Source of the DNA: Parasphingorhabdus flavimaris
GTDB taxonomy: Bacteria; Pseudomonadota; Alphaproteobacteria; Sphingomonadales; Sphingomonadaceae
Assembly: GCF_013371215.1 (NCBI RefSeq)
Contig: NZ_JABWMH010000002.1
Coordinates: 434,001 to 498,000 of the forward strand
Reading direction: 5' to 3'
DNA: 64,000 nucleotides
The notes under the pieces were generated by a model. It worked only from the letters and a program-made list of their open reading frames with translations, ran no database searches and was not told the DNA's origin. Position numbers and translations under genes: made by a program. This document shows, in pieces, positions 24,713-34,956 of this stretch. Numbering within the stretch: position 1 is the first letter of the stretch; every line of letters begins with the position of its first letter.

Positions 24713-26611
24713 CTAGTCTTGCAAGACAGATGCTTGCGCAAGCCACAATTTTACTGCGGTACCACCGGAAACCAAATTCTCAATCGTCAAAGCCCCATTC
24801 AAAATCTCAGCGCGTTGATGCATAAACCCCAATCCCTTGCTCCCACTGCGATCCGAAGGATTGAAGCCGATACCATCATCAACAATGCCAATCAGGACCC
24901 CAGACTTATTTTGCCGCATGCTTGACTTGCATGACAGAGTGATCGAACTGGCGTCGGCATGTTGAAGGACATTGCTGAGAGCCTCCTGCAACAGACGCAA
25001 CAGGTGAAGACTGTGTCCGGCATCCATCCAATCAAGCGGGGGGCATTCCTCTACTTGCCAGATGCTGGTTATGCCCGCCTGTGAAAGCTCTCGCTCCATC
25101 CGGTGGCGCAGGTTGGCAAGAAGGGTGACCACATCACCCTCGATCGGTGCCAAAGAATCTACCGTGATCTTAAGATCGCCAATGGCTCTTTGAAGGGTTG
25201 TTATAGTTGACGGCGGGTCTTTGCGTTGACGGGCGACAGCCAGCGCCGTGACGAGACTGGAACCGATCCCGTCATGCATTTCCCGCATCAAACGTTCGCG
25301 CTCTGTCTCGAGCGCCCGTTCGACTTCCATCTTTCGCTGAGCCTGCTGGCTGGCAGCCAACGCATCGGTCGCTTCCTTTACGCTTTTTTCCAAATGGACA
25401 TTGGTTTCTTCGACAAGACTGAGCGCGCTGAGGAAGCGCCCAGCTAGCGACAGCAGAAACACCAGAAAAAGCAAAAACCCGATGTAAGGCTGAAAATGAA
25501 ATCCTGCTCCGGTCCACCAGTTGACATTGGGGATCCGTCCAATGTCGTGAACGCCGGTTAGAGCCGCAAGAGACAGTAAAATGAGCAACAACCAGCTTTC
25601 AGGCGACTGGCCTTTCCATGCATGATGGGCCAAAATCAGCAGAAACGAACCAAAGAGGCCCACCGTCATCAGGTTACTCGCTATGTCCGTATGGTTTGTG
25701 TTGATCAGGAAAAACCGGGACAGGCATAAAAACACTCCGATCCCGAGCATGATAATAATGATGATCTTGCGGTAGCGCAGCTTCAAAAATTCGGCACAAA
25801 AAGCCAACGTGACGGCAACAGCAAAATAGATAGAATAATAGGTAATTTGCTGAAACAGCAGCGGCTCGATGGGAATTGTCTCGGCGAAAAAGTGATAGTT
25901 TCGAACGAACCAGGATATTCCGGTCAGCGACAGCCAAAACAACTCCATTTCCTGTCGGCGCCCTAGCCACATGATAAACACAAAAACCGATAACAAGAGC
26001 ATGGTCCAGTTCAGCGTTTTTGGCGCATCAATCCGGAAAAAATACTGGCTTTCGAAATGCGAAGCCAAGGCGTTGTGGCTCCCCACGGCGATGGTACCGA
26101 TACCTAGCGAATGGTTACGGCCCGATTCAGCCCGGATCACAATCTCGTTTGTACCGGGCTTCAGCAAAGAATTTGATACCGGAATCAAATAGGGATGATT
26201 CCATCCAAGCATCGAATGTCTATCATCAGCATAGTTTCGAAAAATGTCGACTCCATTGATAGAAACCGAAACCCGTTCGCGATTATTCTCGGTGAATATG
26301 GAAATGCTATCCTTTTCGAAAGCTGTGCCGTCAAACCTTACTCTTGCCCAGACCGACAAATCCCCGCCTTGCACCTTGCGCGCCTCGTCTGACAGCCAGA
26401 GTGCAGGTAGTTCTCGACGGATCCAGCTACTGTCCGGGATGTCGCTGATTTCGGAAAAGGAAAAATCTGCATCAACGAAGCGGATGATTTTCCCGGCGTT
26501 TGATGTTTGCACATCAAACTGGTTATTGGAATTGTCATCCTGCGCTTCGACTGGTTGCAAGGCCATCAAAAAAGCAGAAAGCAAGAGCAGCCCAAAAAAG
26601 CGAACCAACAA
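24713..26611 (-). CDS. NarL-type sensor histidine kinase with 7TM sensor
   Basis: A 632-residue membrane kinase. Residues 1-23 are a signal peptide, about 30-190 form a periplasmic domain (beta-sandwich-like, as in 7TMR-DISM sensors), and about 200-400 contain seven to eight helices. A coiled coil follows at about 405-445. The HisKA_3 dimerisation box EREMHDGIGSSLV gives the phosphorylated His at about 446. The ATPase domain has QEALSNVLQHADASSI (N-box), VDDGIGFNP and GSKGLGFMHQRAEILNG. It starts with TTG 26611, whose ribosome binding site GGGGGG lies in the last codons of the response regulator gene, so the two are coupled. The stimulus is unknown. Confidence 0.9.
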   Translation of the reverse strand: MLVRFFGLLLLSAFLMALQPVEAQDDNSNNQFDVQTSNAGKIIRFVDADFSFSEISDIPDSSWIRRELPALWLSDEARKVQGGDLSVWARVRFDGTAFEKDSISIFTENNRERVSVSINGVDIFRNYADDRHSMLGWNHPYLIPVSNSLLKPGTNEIVIRAESGRNHSLGIGTIAVGSHNALASHFESQYFFRIDAPKTLNWTMLLLSVFVFIMWLGRRQEMELFWLSLTGISWFVRNYHFFAETIPIEPLLFQQITYYSIYFAVAVTLAFCAEFLKLRYRKIIIIIMLGIGVFLCLSRFFLINTNHTDIASNLMTVGLFGSFLLILAHHAWKGQSPESWLLLILLSLAALTGVHDIGRIPNVNWWTGAGFHFQPYIGFLLFLVFLLSLAGRFLSALSLVEETNVHLEKSVKEATDALAASQQAQRKMEVERALETERERLMREMHDGIGSSLVTALAVARQRKDPPSTITTLQRAIGDLKITVDSLAPIEGDVVTLLANLRHRMERELSQAGITSIWQVEECPPLDWMDAGHSLHLLRLLQEALSNVLQHADASSITLSCKSSMRQNKSGVLIGIVDDGIGFNPSDRSGSKGLGFMHQRAEILNGALTIENLVSGGTAVKLWLAQASVLQD

Positions 26612-26615
26612 ACCG

Positions 26616-27269
26616 CTACCCCCCTAATATTCCGCGACTTGATGCTTCGAATACGGCCTCGGCGCGAGAATTTACTTCAAGCTTGCGGTATATATGTTTG
26701 ACGTAGGTTGCCACTGTGTGAGCAGAGATATTCATGATTTCGGCAGATTCAGAATAAGAAAATCCGCGCGATAAAAGGTTGAGTGTCTCCAACTCCCGGT
26801 TGGACAGAGCTTCTGCTAATCGGTCTTCGGGCCGGGATTGTGGTTGTAGCTGTTTGAGCACCAATCGAGCGATTATTGGGCTAATTGGCGAGCCGCCAGC
26901 TCGGATTTCTCGTATCGCATCAACACAATTTTCAAGCGGCTGGTCTTTGAGCAAATATCCCCGCGCGCCGGCTCGTATAGCATTCAGGACTTTTTGGTGA
27001 TCGGCAAACATGGTGAGCACCATGATATCTATTTTGTTCTGCCGTTCGGACGCCATCTTGATAAGGTTTGTTCCATCCCCATCCGGCAATCCAAGATCAC
27101 ATACCAGAACATCGAACCCGCCATTCTCCACCAGCTGTTTTCCGGACACGAAGTTGGTAGCGGAATCGACAAGTTCCATATCCTCTGCACGCTCAATCGC
27201 TTTGCAAATGTCGGTAAGAACCGGCGGATCATCCTCCACAACGGCAACTTTGGAATATCCAGGTCGCAT
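26616..27269 (-). CDS. NarL/LuxR-type response regulator
   Basis: A 217-residue protein: a receiver domain (1-120) with acidic pocket EDD at 12-14, phospho-acceptor Asp58 in VLVCDLGLPDGDG and Lys near residue 108 (YLLKDQP), then a LuxR HTH at about 155-210 (LSNRELETLNLLSRGFSYSESAEIMNISAHTVATYVKHIYRKL). It is the partner of the kinase that follows four bases downstream. GGGAGA lies before the ATG. Targets are unknown; the exported protein at 27450 (divergent) and the RND operon beyond it are candidates by position only. Confidence 0.93.
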   Translation of the reverse strand: MRPGYSKVAVVEDDPPVLTDICKAIERAEDMELVDSATNFVSGKQLVENGGFDVLVCDLGLPDGDGTNLIKMASERQNKIDIMVLTMFADHQKVLNAIRAGARGYLLKDQPLENCVDAIREIRAGGSPISPIIARLVLKQLQPQSRPEDRLAEALSNRELETLNLLSRGFSYSESAEIMNISAHTVATYVKHIYRKLEVNSRAEAVFEASSRGILGG

Positions 27270-27449
27270 AAAATATCTCCCAAGTAGCTCAGTTGTGGAG
27301 AGTGACCACTTATGCGGGATAAATCAAATCGTGGGTGTTCGCCCATCCCATGAACTGGGGATGGCGCAACATCCACTCATCGTCCATTTTTCGGTTGATA
27401 GGCAGAAGCTTGGGTCGGGCCTTGTCTTTTTAACGTGAAAGGATTTCTG

Positions 27450-28238
27450 ATGAAGACATGGATGAAAGTTGCATTGGGCATTTTTGCCGGAATTGCAGCC
27501 CTGGTGGGATTCATTTTCTGGCTGACCGGTGATGTGACCAAAGCCGGCGATGATTTTTTTGCAGCAGCGCAAAATGACGATATGGACGCCGCTTATGCGT
27601 TGCTGTCCGAAGACTTCCAGAATGGGACAAGCAAGGAAGGCCTCCGAGCCTATCTCGCAGCCAATGCTTTGGATAATGTGAAAGAAACATCTTGGAGTTC
27701 TCGTGAAATAACCGGCAGTACAGGAGAATTGGAAGGAACGGTAACAACATTAGACGGAAGCGAAATACCTCTCACGCTTCGGCTTATTAACTCTGAAGCC
27801 GGATGGCGCATTAACGCCATTGAGAAGGAAAGCGCGGGGTTCAAGGATAGTAGTGGTGCCCGGCTCGTCCCTTCTGTCGGTGAACAACAGCAATTGTTTC
27901 GCGAAACAGTTGCGGCCTTTGCCGATTCACTGGTCGATGACAGCATGAAGAAACTGTGGGACAGTTCCGCAAATGGTCTTCGTCAAACGGCATCAGTGGA
28001 AGATCTAGACAACGCCTTTAAGACGTTTTTCGACGATGATGATGCCTTTTTGACGATGAGCAAAATAACACCGGTTATTGATAGTGCCAAAATCAATGAA
28101 AAAGCAGCAATCCTCTCTATTAGAGGACATTACGGATTTAAAGATAAGTCAGTCCATTTTGAACAAAGATATATTTATGAAGGCACAAATTGGAGGCTTT
28201 CTGGGTTAGCAGTGCAGGCAGGCTCACCACCCAAGTGA
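27450..28238 (+). CDS. Membrane-anchored protein of unknown function
   Basis: A 262-residue protein with one N-terminal hydrophobic segment (about residues 6-24, VALGIFAGIAALVGFIFWLTG) and a soluble part that looks like two copies of an NTF2-like/DUF4878-type fold: about 30-120 (AGDDFFAAAQNDDMDAAYALLSEDFQNG...SSREITGSTGELEGTVTTLDG) and 145-255. Such domains often bind peptides or act as accessory modules. The ATG at 27450 has AAGGA at good spacing; a GTG at 27435 is also open. GC content seems lower than its neighbours. It is divergent from the response regulator. Confidence 0.7.
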   Translation: MKTWMKVALGIFAGIAALVGFIFWLTGDVTKAGDDFFAAAQNDDMDAAYALLSEDFQNGTSKEGLRAYLAANALDNVKETSWSSREITGSTGELEGTVTTLDGSEIPLTLRLINSEAGWRINAIEKESAGFKDSSGARLVPSVGEQQQLFRETVAAFADSLVDDSMKKLWDSSANGLRQTASVEDLDNAFKTFFDDDDAFLTMSKITPVIDSAKINEKAAILSIRGHYGFKDKSVHFEQRYIYEGTNWRLSGLAVQAGSPPK

Positions 28239-28838
28239 CCGGATAACGCAGCCAAATCCAACACCTGCTATCGGGATATAGCGGAAATCATTGGAAGGTC
28301 CGGAATTGGGGCGCAAAGCCGTCGTTCCGGCCAAGGCAAAATAATAGCGATTGCACCATTCAATCCGGCAGCAAATAACGAAAGGATCAGTACCGTTCAA
28401 AATTGCTTTGGATGACAGGGGAAGCTTGTATTCTTGGCTGGAAAAATGCGGCGTCTCAGTCGAGAACGGTGTCCGTTTAGAGCAGATAGATCATCCCTAA
28501 ACTTCCCAACAGGCTCAAGAAATCGGGAGAACCTGTTCCAGTTGGGGCAGGTTCAGAGGATCAGCGTCCGTTCGATTCAATGCCGGTGCGTGACCAGAGA
28601 AAGAACGGATCGCGGGAAATGTGAATTTTCGGACATTCTCATCATAATGGCTATAGGTAGCATCCGCATGGGCAGTAGACTGCCCCCAAATTTCCAAAAA
28701 ATGACAAAGGCATATGTTTACTCGACTAAAACAATTGTTTTTGCTGCGGTGCACAATGACTATTGCGACGAGGAATCTGTCGGCCTATCCCGCCGAACAG
28801 GCTCATTGCCAACACGCTTGGCCAACAGGAATATGACT
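28239..28838. other. 600-base gap upstream of the RND operon
   Basis: No convincing gene is seen on either strand; a plus-strand frame through its last 400 bases lacks a ribosome site and does not resemble the efflux protein it runs into. It contains a 14-base perfect palindrome (28728-28741). The region most likely holds the operon promoter and a long leader. Confidence 0.55.
28728..28741. promoter_or_regulatory. Candidate operator of the RND operon
   Basis: AAAACAATTGTTTT is a perfect 14-base palindrome about 100 bases before the first efflux gene. Symmetry suggests a dimeric repressor site, but no TetR or MarR gene is adjacent. Confidence 0.35.
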
Positions 28839-30029
28839 ATGATAAAAAATATGCTGGCCGGATTTTGCATTCTCGGTCTGATCGGCTGCTCTGGAGAGAC
28901 AGAAGCTCCTGTCCAGCAAGCCATGCCGGTCGAGATATATACGGTCAACGAATCCGAAATTCCCAATATCATTGAACTCCCCGGCCGTGTCGAAGCGGTG
29001 CGCGTCGCCGATGTCAGGGCGCGTGTGACCGGTATCGTACAGCGGCGCTTGTATGAAGAGGGCAGCAATGTGCGAGCCGGACAGCCGTTGTTCTCGATTG
29101 ATCCTTCGGAATTGCGCGCGAGCACCGCGCAGGTGCGGGCCAGCCTGCAACGGTCCAGAGCCACGGCTGCCAATGCGCAAGCGGTGGTGGATCGCTATCG
29201 GCCACTGGTAGCGGAACAGGCCATCAGCCGGCAGGAATATGATGCAGCAGTAGCGGCCTCGCGCGAAGCCCAGGCCAGCGTAGCCCAGACCAAGGCCGAA
29301 CTTGATGCCGCCAATCTGCAACTGGGCTACACCACGGTCCGCGCACCCATCGCGGGACGGGTGCGCAGCGCCGATGTAACCGAGGGCGCGCTGGTCAGCG
29401 CTACCGAAGCTACTTTGATGACACGTATCGAACAGGCCAACCGGGTATATGTCACGTTCGCACAGTCATCCTCTCGCGTGCTGGACATCAGGCGCGGTAT
29501 CACGGACGGATCGATAATATTGGACGAGAAGGATACGGCCCAGGTCGAGCTTATTTTTGAAGACGGCACCCAATATCCGATCCCGGGTCAAATCGACTTT
29601 CTGGATTTTTCCGTCAACGAAACCACCGGTACGGTTGAGCTGAGGGCAGAATTTGCCAACCCCTCCGGTCTTTTGCTTCCCGGTGAATTTGTCCGTGCGC
29701 GTATATTTGTCGGCAAGAAAAAAGGGGGCTATATGGTTCCTCAGAAAGCAGTGACCGTTAGCGAGGCAGGAGGCACCGTCATGGTTATTGATGGTGACGG
29801 CAAGGCGGCCGCGCGTTCCGTCGAACTTGGCGCGATGTCCGGTGCGATGTGGATAATCGAAAGCGGCCTGAAAGCGGGTGACCAGGTCATCGTCAGCAAT
29901 TTGCAAAAGATTCAGCCGGGCATTCCTGTAACGGCAAAATCGTCCCCGGAAAAATCGGATAGCGCCGGTGCCAAAGCCGCCACGAAAACACCGTCTGTTT
30001 CAAAGCCGAAAACGGAGGCAGTGCGATGA
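28839..30029 (+). CDS. RND efflux membrane fusion lipoprotein (AcrA/MexA type)
   Basis: A 396-residue periplasmic adaptor. The start MIKNMLAGFCILGLIGC is a lipoprotein signal with lipobox LIGC (Cys at 17). The lipoyl/barrel-sandwich halves are VEAVRVADVRARVTGIVQRRLYEEGSNVRAGQPLFSID and LGYTTVRAPIAGRVRSADVTEGALV, joined by a helical hairpin (about 85-150). Beta-barrel and membrane-proximal domains follow, with a Lys/Ser/Ala-rich tail. I chose ATG 28839 since AGGA sits eight bases before it; ATG 28833 is too close to it. It connects the inner membrane pump to the outer membrane channel. Confidence 0.92.
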   Translation: MIKNMLAGFCILGLIGCSGETEAPVQQAMPVEIYTVNESEIPNIIELPGRVEAVRVADVRARVTGIVQRRLYEEGSNVRAGQPLFSIDPSELRASTAQVRASLQRSRATAANAQAVVDRYRPLVAEQAISRQEYDAAVAASREAQASVAQTKAELDAANLQLGYTTVRAPIAGRVRSADVTEGALVSATEATLMTRIEQANRVYVTFAQSSSRVLDIRRGITDGSIILDEKDTAQVELIFEDGTQYPIPGQIDFLDFSVNETTGTVELRAEFANPSGLLLPGEFVRARIFVGKKKGGYMVPQKAVTVSEAGGTVMVIDGDGKAAARSVELGAMSGAMWIIESGLKAGDQVIVSNLQKIQPGIPVTAKSSPEKSDSAGAKAATKTPSVSKPKTEAVR

Positions 30030-30073
30030 TCCTGTCGAGCCCGATATATTTTTCGCGAAAGTTGGATTGAGCC

Positions 30074-33000
30074 GTGCCAAGATATTTTATTGACCGCCCC
30101 ATTTTTGCATGGGTCATTGCGCTGGGCATATTATTGTCCGGCTTCATCGCACTGCGCGAATTGCCGATCGAGCAATATCCCGAAGTCGCGCCGCCATCGC
30201 TGAGTATTTCGGTCGTCTATCCCGGTGCCGATGCGGCGACGCTGGAACAAAATGTCATTCAGTTGATCGAACAGCAGCTGAATGGCATCGAGGGCTTCCT
30301 CTATATGTCCTCGTCCAGCCAATCCAACGGCACCGGGTCGATCACGCTGACATTCGAAGCGGGTACGGACATAGATATCGCGCAAACCGATGTGCAAAAC
30401 AGCCTCAGCACGATCGAGGCCCGCCTGCCGAGCGACGTCACGGCGCAGGGAATCCAGGTGCGGCAAGCCACGAGCGGATTTCTGCAGATTGTCGCGCTAA
30501 CCTCGAAGAGCGGGAATCTGGATTCCACCGATCTTGGTAATATTGCATCGACCCAGATTATCGACGAATTACGCCGGGTTAGCGGTGTTGGTGACGTCAC
30601 CCTGCTCGGATCCGAATATGCCATGCGGATCTGGCTTGACCCGGAACGTCTGGCTTCCTTCAAACTGACTCCTTCAACCGTTCTGGCCGCAATCAGGGAA
30701 CAGAACAGCCAGACCGCTGGCGGCTCCCTGGGTGCGCTCCCTGTTCTGGAAGACACACAGATAAACGCCACGATCACGACGCAAAACCGGTTCACCTCCA
30801 CAGAGCAGTTCGAGGAAATCATATTGCGCGCCGAAACCGGCGGGGGAACGGTCACCCTCGGTGATGTTGCGCGAGTGGAGATCGGGACGCAAAGCTATTC
30901 CACATCGACAACCTTGAACGGCCAGCCGATGGCCGGGATGGCGATACAGCTTGGCACGGGCGCGAATGCACTTTCGGTTGCCGAGGGAGTCGAAGCGCGG
31001 ATGCAGGCAATAGACTCCAGCCTTCCCGATGATGTCGAATGGGCCATACCTTACGACACCACCCCCTTCATCAATATCTCCATCGAGGAGGTTGTAACGA
31101 CGCTGATCGAAGCGATGATTCTGGTTTTCCTGGTCATGTTTCTGTTCCTGCAAAGTTGGCGGGCCACGCTGATTCCGACATTGGTGGTGCCGTTTGCGCT
31201 GGCGGGCGCATGCCTGGGATTGTGGATATTCGGATTTTCGATCAACGTCTTGACCCTGTTCGGCATGGTGCTGGCCATCGGCATTTTGGTAGATGATGCG
31301 ATCATCGTAATCGAAAATGTCGAGCGTATCATGCGCGAAGAAGGACTTGGGCCGGTCGAGGCGTCACGCAAGGCGATGGACCAGATTACCGGCGCTATTA
31401 TCGGTATTACACTGGTGCTGGTCGCCGTGTTTCTTCCGATGGCTTTCTTCCCCGGATCGACGGGCGGCATTTACCGCCAATTCTCGGTAACGCTGGCGGT
31501 ATCAATTCTGTTCTCTGCACTGATGGCGCTGACACTGACTCCTGCTCTTTGCGCGACCCTGCTGAAGCCTATCAGGGACGATGAGACAGACTCCTCCAAA
31601 GATGCTGTCGAAACCGATCAGGCACCAGAAACCGGCGTTTCGAAAATATGGGCAGACGTCGTCGCATATATTTCGGTCTGGCTGAACAAGTTCAATATCT
31701 GGTTCGCCAGTATGACGGATCGTTACGGAAGGGCAACCGACTCCATATTGGGTCGTCCCATACGCGGCCTTATAGTGTTCCTGCTACTCGTTTTGGTTGC
31801 AGGTTTATTGTTCCTGCGCCTCCCGACCGCATTTCTGCCGACGGAGGATCAGGGATATCTGATTACGGTCGTGCAATCGCCTTCAGGGGCCACCAAAACG
31901 CGTACAGAAGAGGCCGTCAAACCCGTTTCCGACCATTGGATGAACAAGGAGGAAGTGGCCAATCTGGTCGTGGTACGCGGTTTCAGTTTTTATGGACAGG
32001 GCCAGAATAATGCGATGATGTTCTCTCCCTTGACCGACTGGAGCGAACGCGCCGCCGATGAAAGCCAGGCCGATGCGTTGTTGAACGAAGCCATGGGACA
32101 ATTTGCGCAGAATGACGATGCCATCATATTCGTAATACAACCGCCAGCAATACAGTCGCTGGGCAACGCCAGCGGGTTCAGTGTAAAAATCGAAGATCGC
32201 GGTGGTTTGGGCCGCGCAAAACTGACGGAGGCACGGGACCGGTTGCTCGGCATATTATCGCAAAGCGATGTCGTAACCGGCGTCCGTCCGGAAGACCAGC
32301 AACCCGCACCGCAACTCAAAGTCGATATCGATCGGGTATTGGCGCGTTCGCTTGGCCTGTCCATCACCGACGTGAACACCACATTGTCGATCAATTTCGG
32401 CTCGGCCTTTGCCAATGAGTTCATCCGCGACGGGCGCTCGCTGGAAGTCTATGTCCAGGCGGACGCCCGATACAGAATGACCCCGGATGACGTGATGGCG
32501 CTCCGGGTGCCCAACGATCAGGGCGAACTGGTTCCATTTTCAACATTTGCCACCGCCAAGTGGACGGCCGGAGCGCCCAGTCTCGCTCGCTATAACGGCT
32601 ATCCTGCCATGACCGTCTCGGGATCTGCTGCGCCCGGCATGTCATCCGGTGATGCCCTGTCAGCGGTCGAAGAGGCGATGACGCAAATGCCCGAAGGGAT
32701 CAGCTATGAATGGACCGGTCTCAGCTATGAGGAGAAGCAGTCAGCGGGCCAGATCGGGCTGCTGCTGGGTCTTTCCGTGCTGGTGGTCTTCCTGTTGCTG
32801 TCTGCGCTTTACGAAAGCTGGGCCGTGCCACTGGCGGTCCTGTTGATCATTCCTATCGGCATGTTGGGTGCGGTGGTATTCTCTCTGATGCGCGGATTGT
32901 CGGCCGACATTTATTTCAATGTCGGATTGATAACCATTATCGGACTGGCGGCGAAAAACGCCATCCTGATCGTGGAATTCGCCATTGAGGAAGAGGCGGC

Positions 33001-33298
33001 GGGCAAGTCGACTATCGATGCGGTCAAAACCGCTGCAATCTTGCGCCTGCGCCCGATCATCATGACATCGCTCGCCTTCATTCTGGCGATGGTGCCGCTG
33101 GCAATCGCGACGGGTGCCGGAGCAAACAGCCGTATAGCGGTGGGAACCGGCGTGATGGGCGGCATGGTCAGCGCAACCGCCATCGGCATATTCGTCATAC
33201 CGTTGCTCTACTTGCTGGTACGGCAGAAATTGAGCCGGAAGGCTCCGATGGCGGCCGGTTCGCTCGATGAAGAACAGGCGGAAGGGAAAAGCGCATGA
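30074..33298 (+). CDS. RND multidrug efflux pump (AcrB/MexB, HAE1 family)
   Basis: A 1,074-residue inner membrane pump with 12 helices and two large periplasmic loops. It starts with GTG as MPRYFIDRPIFAWVIALGI, the standard HAE1 opening. Helix 4 holds MVLAIGILVDDAIIVIENVER with the proton-relay Asp pair, and helix 10 holds GLITIIGLAAKNAILIVEFA with the relay Lys. There is an acidic cytoplasmic linker at about residues 495-530. It exports drugs, dyes or aromatic toxins using proton flow, as a trimer with the adaptor and the NodT protein. It overlaps the next gene by ATGA. Confidence 0.95.
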   Translation: MPRYFIDRPIFAWVIALGILLSGFIALRELPIEQYPEVAPPSLSISVVYPGADAATLEQNVIQLIEQQLNGIEGFLYMSSSSQSNGTGSITLTFEAGTDIDIAQTDVQNSLSTIEARLPSDVTAQGIQVRQATSGFLQIVALTSKSGNLDSTDLGNIASTQIIDELRRVSGVGDVTLLGSEYAMRIWLDPERLASFKLTPSTVLAAIREQNSQTAGGSLGALPVLEDTQINATITTQNRFTSTEQFEEIILRAETGGGTVTLGDVARVEIGTQSYSTSTTLNGQPMAGMAIQLGTGANALSVAEGVEARMQAIDSSLPDDVEWAIPYDTTPFINISIEEVVTTLIEAMILVFLVMFLFLQSWRATLIPTLVVPFALAGACLGLWIFGFSINVLTLFGMVLAIGILVDDAIIVIENVERIMREEGLGPVEASRKAMDQITGAIIGITLVLVAVFLPMAFFPGSTGGIYRQFSVTLAVSILFSALMALTLTPALCATLLKPIRDDETDSSKDAVETDQAPETGVSKIWADVVAYISVWLNKFNIWFASMTDRYGRATDSILGRPIRGLIVFLLLVLVAGLLFLRLPTAFLPTEDQGYLITVVQSPSGATKTRTEEAVKPVSDHWMNKEEVANLVVVRGFSFYGQGQNNAMMFSPLTDWSERAADESQADALLNEAMGQFAQNDDAIIFVIQPPAIQSLGNASGFSVKIEDRGGLGRAKLTEARDRLLGILSQSDVVTGVRPEDQQPAPQLKVDIDRVLARSLGLSITDVNTTLSINFGSAFANEFIRDGRSLEVYVQADARYRMTPDDVMALRVPNDQGELVPFSTFATAKWTAGAPSLARYNGYPAMTVSGSAAPGMSSGDALSAVEEAMTQMPEGISYEWTGLSYEEKQSAGQIGLLLGLSVLVVFLLLSALYESWAVPLAVLLIIPIGMLGAVVFSLMRGLSADIYFNVGLITIIGLAAKNAILIVEFAIEEEAAGKSTIDAVKTAAILRLRPIIMTSLAFILAMVPLAIATGAGANSRIAVGTGVMGGMVSATAIGIFVIPLLYLLVRQKLSRKAPMAAGSLDEEQAEGKSA

Positions 33299-34710
33299 CC
33301 AGACAATCCCGTCTTGCTTTAGCCGTTGTTTTGGCCTGCTCCACTATGCTCAGCGGATGCGTCAATCTGGCGCCCGAGGACCGGCGTCCAGAGCTTCCTA
33401 CCGCGCCAGACTATGATGGCGAGTACCGTCCTGATGGCGGCGTTGTCGCCTCGCAATTGGGCTGGAGCGACTATTTCAACGATCCGCAGCTCAAACTGCT
33501 GCTCGCTGCCGCGGTCGAAAACAACCGCGACCTTGTGGCGGCTACGGCGCGCATCGAACAGGCGCGCGCACAATACCGGATCCAGGACAGCCAGCGCCTT
33601 CCGCAAGTCGACGCCAGCGGCAGCGCGGTTCGCACGCGCACACCTCTTGATACGAACTCCGGCGGGAGCGGTTCGGTCACATTCGACAGCTATAATGCCG
33701 GCGTGGCCGTCACCTCTTTCGAACTGGACTTCTGGGGCCGCGTCCGCAATCTAAGCGACTCTGCGCGCGCCAACTATCTGGCAACCATATCGGCCCAGCG
33801 CGCCTTCTATCTTTCGCTGATCGGCGACGTCGCCTCGACCTATCTCGACCTTCTCGAAACAGGGGAGCAGATCGCCTTCGCCGAAGCGACCCTGCAAAGC
33901 CGGACCGAAGGCTTGCGGATCGCCAAATTGCGGCTGGATGCCGGTGTCACATCGGCTCTCGATTACCGGCAAGCCGAAGTCCTGTTGACGCAAGCGCAAC
34001 AGACCTTGGGGGCACAACGCCTGTCTCAGGCTCAATCCCGCAACCAGTTGACGGTATTGGTGGGGGGGCGACTTCCCGCCGATCTTCCCGACAGTCTTCC
34101 GCTGGAGAGACAGGAATTTGCCGGGCCTCTCGACGCCGGCCTTCCTTCCGACCTGTTACTCTCCCGTCCCGACATTGTCGCAGCGGAGCAAAGCCTGAGC
34201 GCAGCGCGCGCCAATATCGGCGCAGCGCGCGCGGCATTTTTCCCGCGCATATCATTGACTGGTTCCGGCGGGCTGACGTCCGGCAGTCTGGATGATTTGT
34301 TCAGCGAAGACAGTTTCACCTGGAGCTTCGGTCCGTCGATCAGTCTGCCGATATTCGACTGGGGCGCGCGCGATGCCGATCTCGGCCTTGCCCGGGCTCT
34401 CGAAACCGAAGCGGTGGCCACCTATGACAAGACGGTCCAGACGGCATTTCGCGAGGTTTCCGATGCTCTCGCCGGTCGCCGCTGGCTTGGCGAACAGGTC
34501 GATACGGCCCGGCGAACGGTTGCGGCGCAGGAAGCGACCGCACGGATAGCCCGTCTGCGATACCGCGAGGGCGTCGTCAGTTATCTCGAGGTTCTGGACG
34601 CAGAGAGAAATCTGTTCAGCGCCCAGCAGTCTCTGCTGGAACTGATCCGCGCGAATGACCAGAACCAGGTGTCACTTTTCATCGCTCTCGGCGGTGGAGT
34701 AAGGCCATGA
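33295..34710 (+). CDS. NodT/OprM-type outer membrane efflux lipoprotein
   Basis: A 471-residue outer membrane factor. The signal ends in lipobox LSGC (Cys22). The body has the two OEP repeats of the TolC fold: about 60-250 (FNDPQLKLLLAAAVENNRDLVAATARIEQARAQYRI) and 280-465 (RPDIVAAEQSLSAARANIGAARAAFFPRISLTGSGG), each giving two strands and long helices. ATG overlaps the pump stop, so the three genes form one operon. It completes the tripartite channel. Confidence 0.94.
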   Translation: MTRQSRLALAVVLACSTMLSGCVNLAPEDRRPELPTAPDYDGEYRPDGGVVASQLGWSDYFNDPQLKLLLAAAVENNRDLVAATARIEQARAQYRIQDSQRLPQVDASGSAVRTRTPLDTNSGGSGSVTFDSYNAGVAVTSFELDFWGRVRNLSDSARANYLATISAQRAFYLSLIGDVASTYLDLLETGEQIAFAEATLQSRTEGLRIAKLRLDAGVTSALDYRQAEVLLTQAQQTLGAQRLSQAQSRNQLTVLVGGRLPADLPDSLPLERQEFAGPLDAGLPSDLLLSRPDIVAAEQSLSAARANIGAARAAFFPRISLTGSGGLTSGSLDDLFSEDSFTWSFGPSISLPIFDWGARDADLGLARALETEAVATYDKTVQTAFREVSDALAGRRWLGEQVDTARRTVAAQEATARIARLRYREGVVSYLEVLDAERNLFSAQQSLLELIRANDQNQVSLFIALGGGVRP

Positions 34711-34956
34711 TTTCTTCGGATTGCCGGCGGATCTACTGTGGGTCCGCTTCTGCTGCGAGTCCGACCAAAGGCCGATAGACGACTGTCGGCTTCGAGGATC
34801 CTTGGCGGATGCGGGCACCGCAATCAGAGTTCTCGAAATGACCGCTGCGTCCCGAATAGTCGACGTTCGCGCTGGTCCGGATCAGAATTCTCTCTAGACA
34901 TAAAGGAAGCCCTTACGCTTTTCGATTTTTCGAGGCAGTGTTGACCACCGTCTCCG

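Noticed and set aside
28434-28838. 135-residue N-terminal extension of the efflux adaptor
   Set aside because: It would bury the lipoprotein signal peptide; it is leader sequence.
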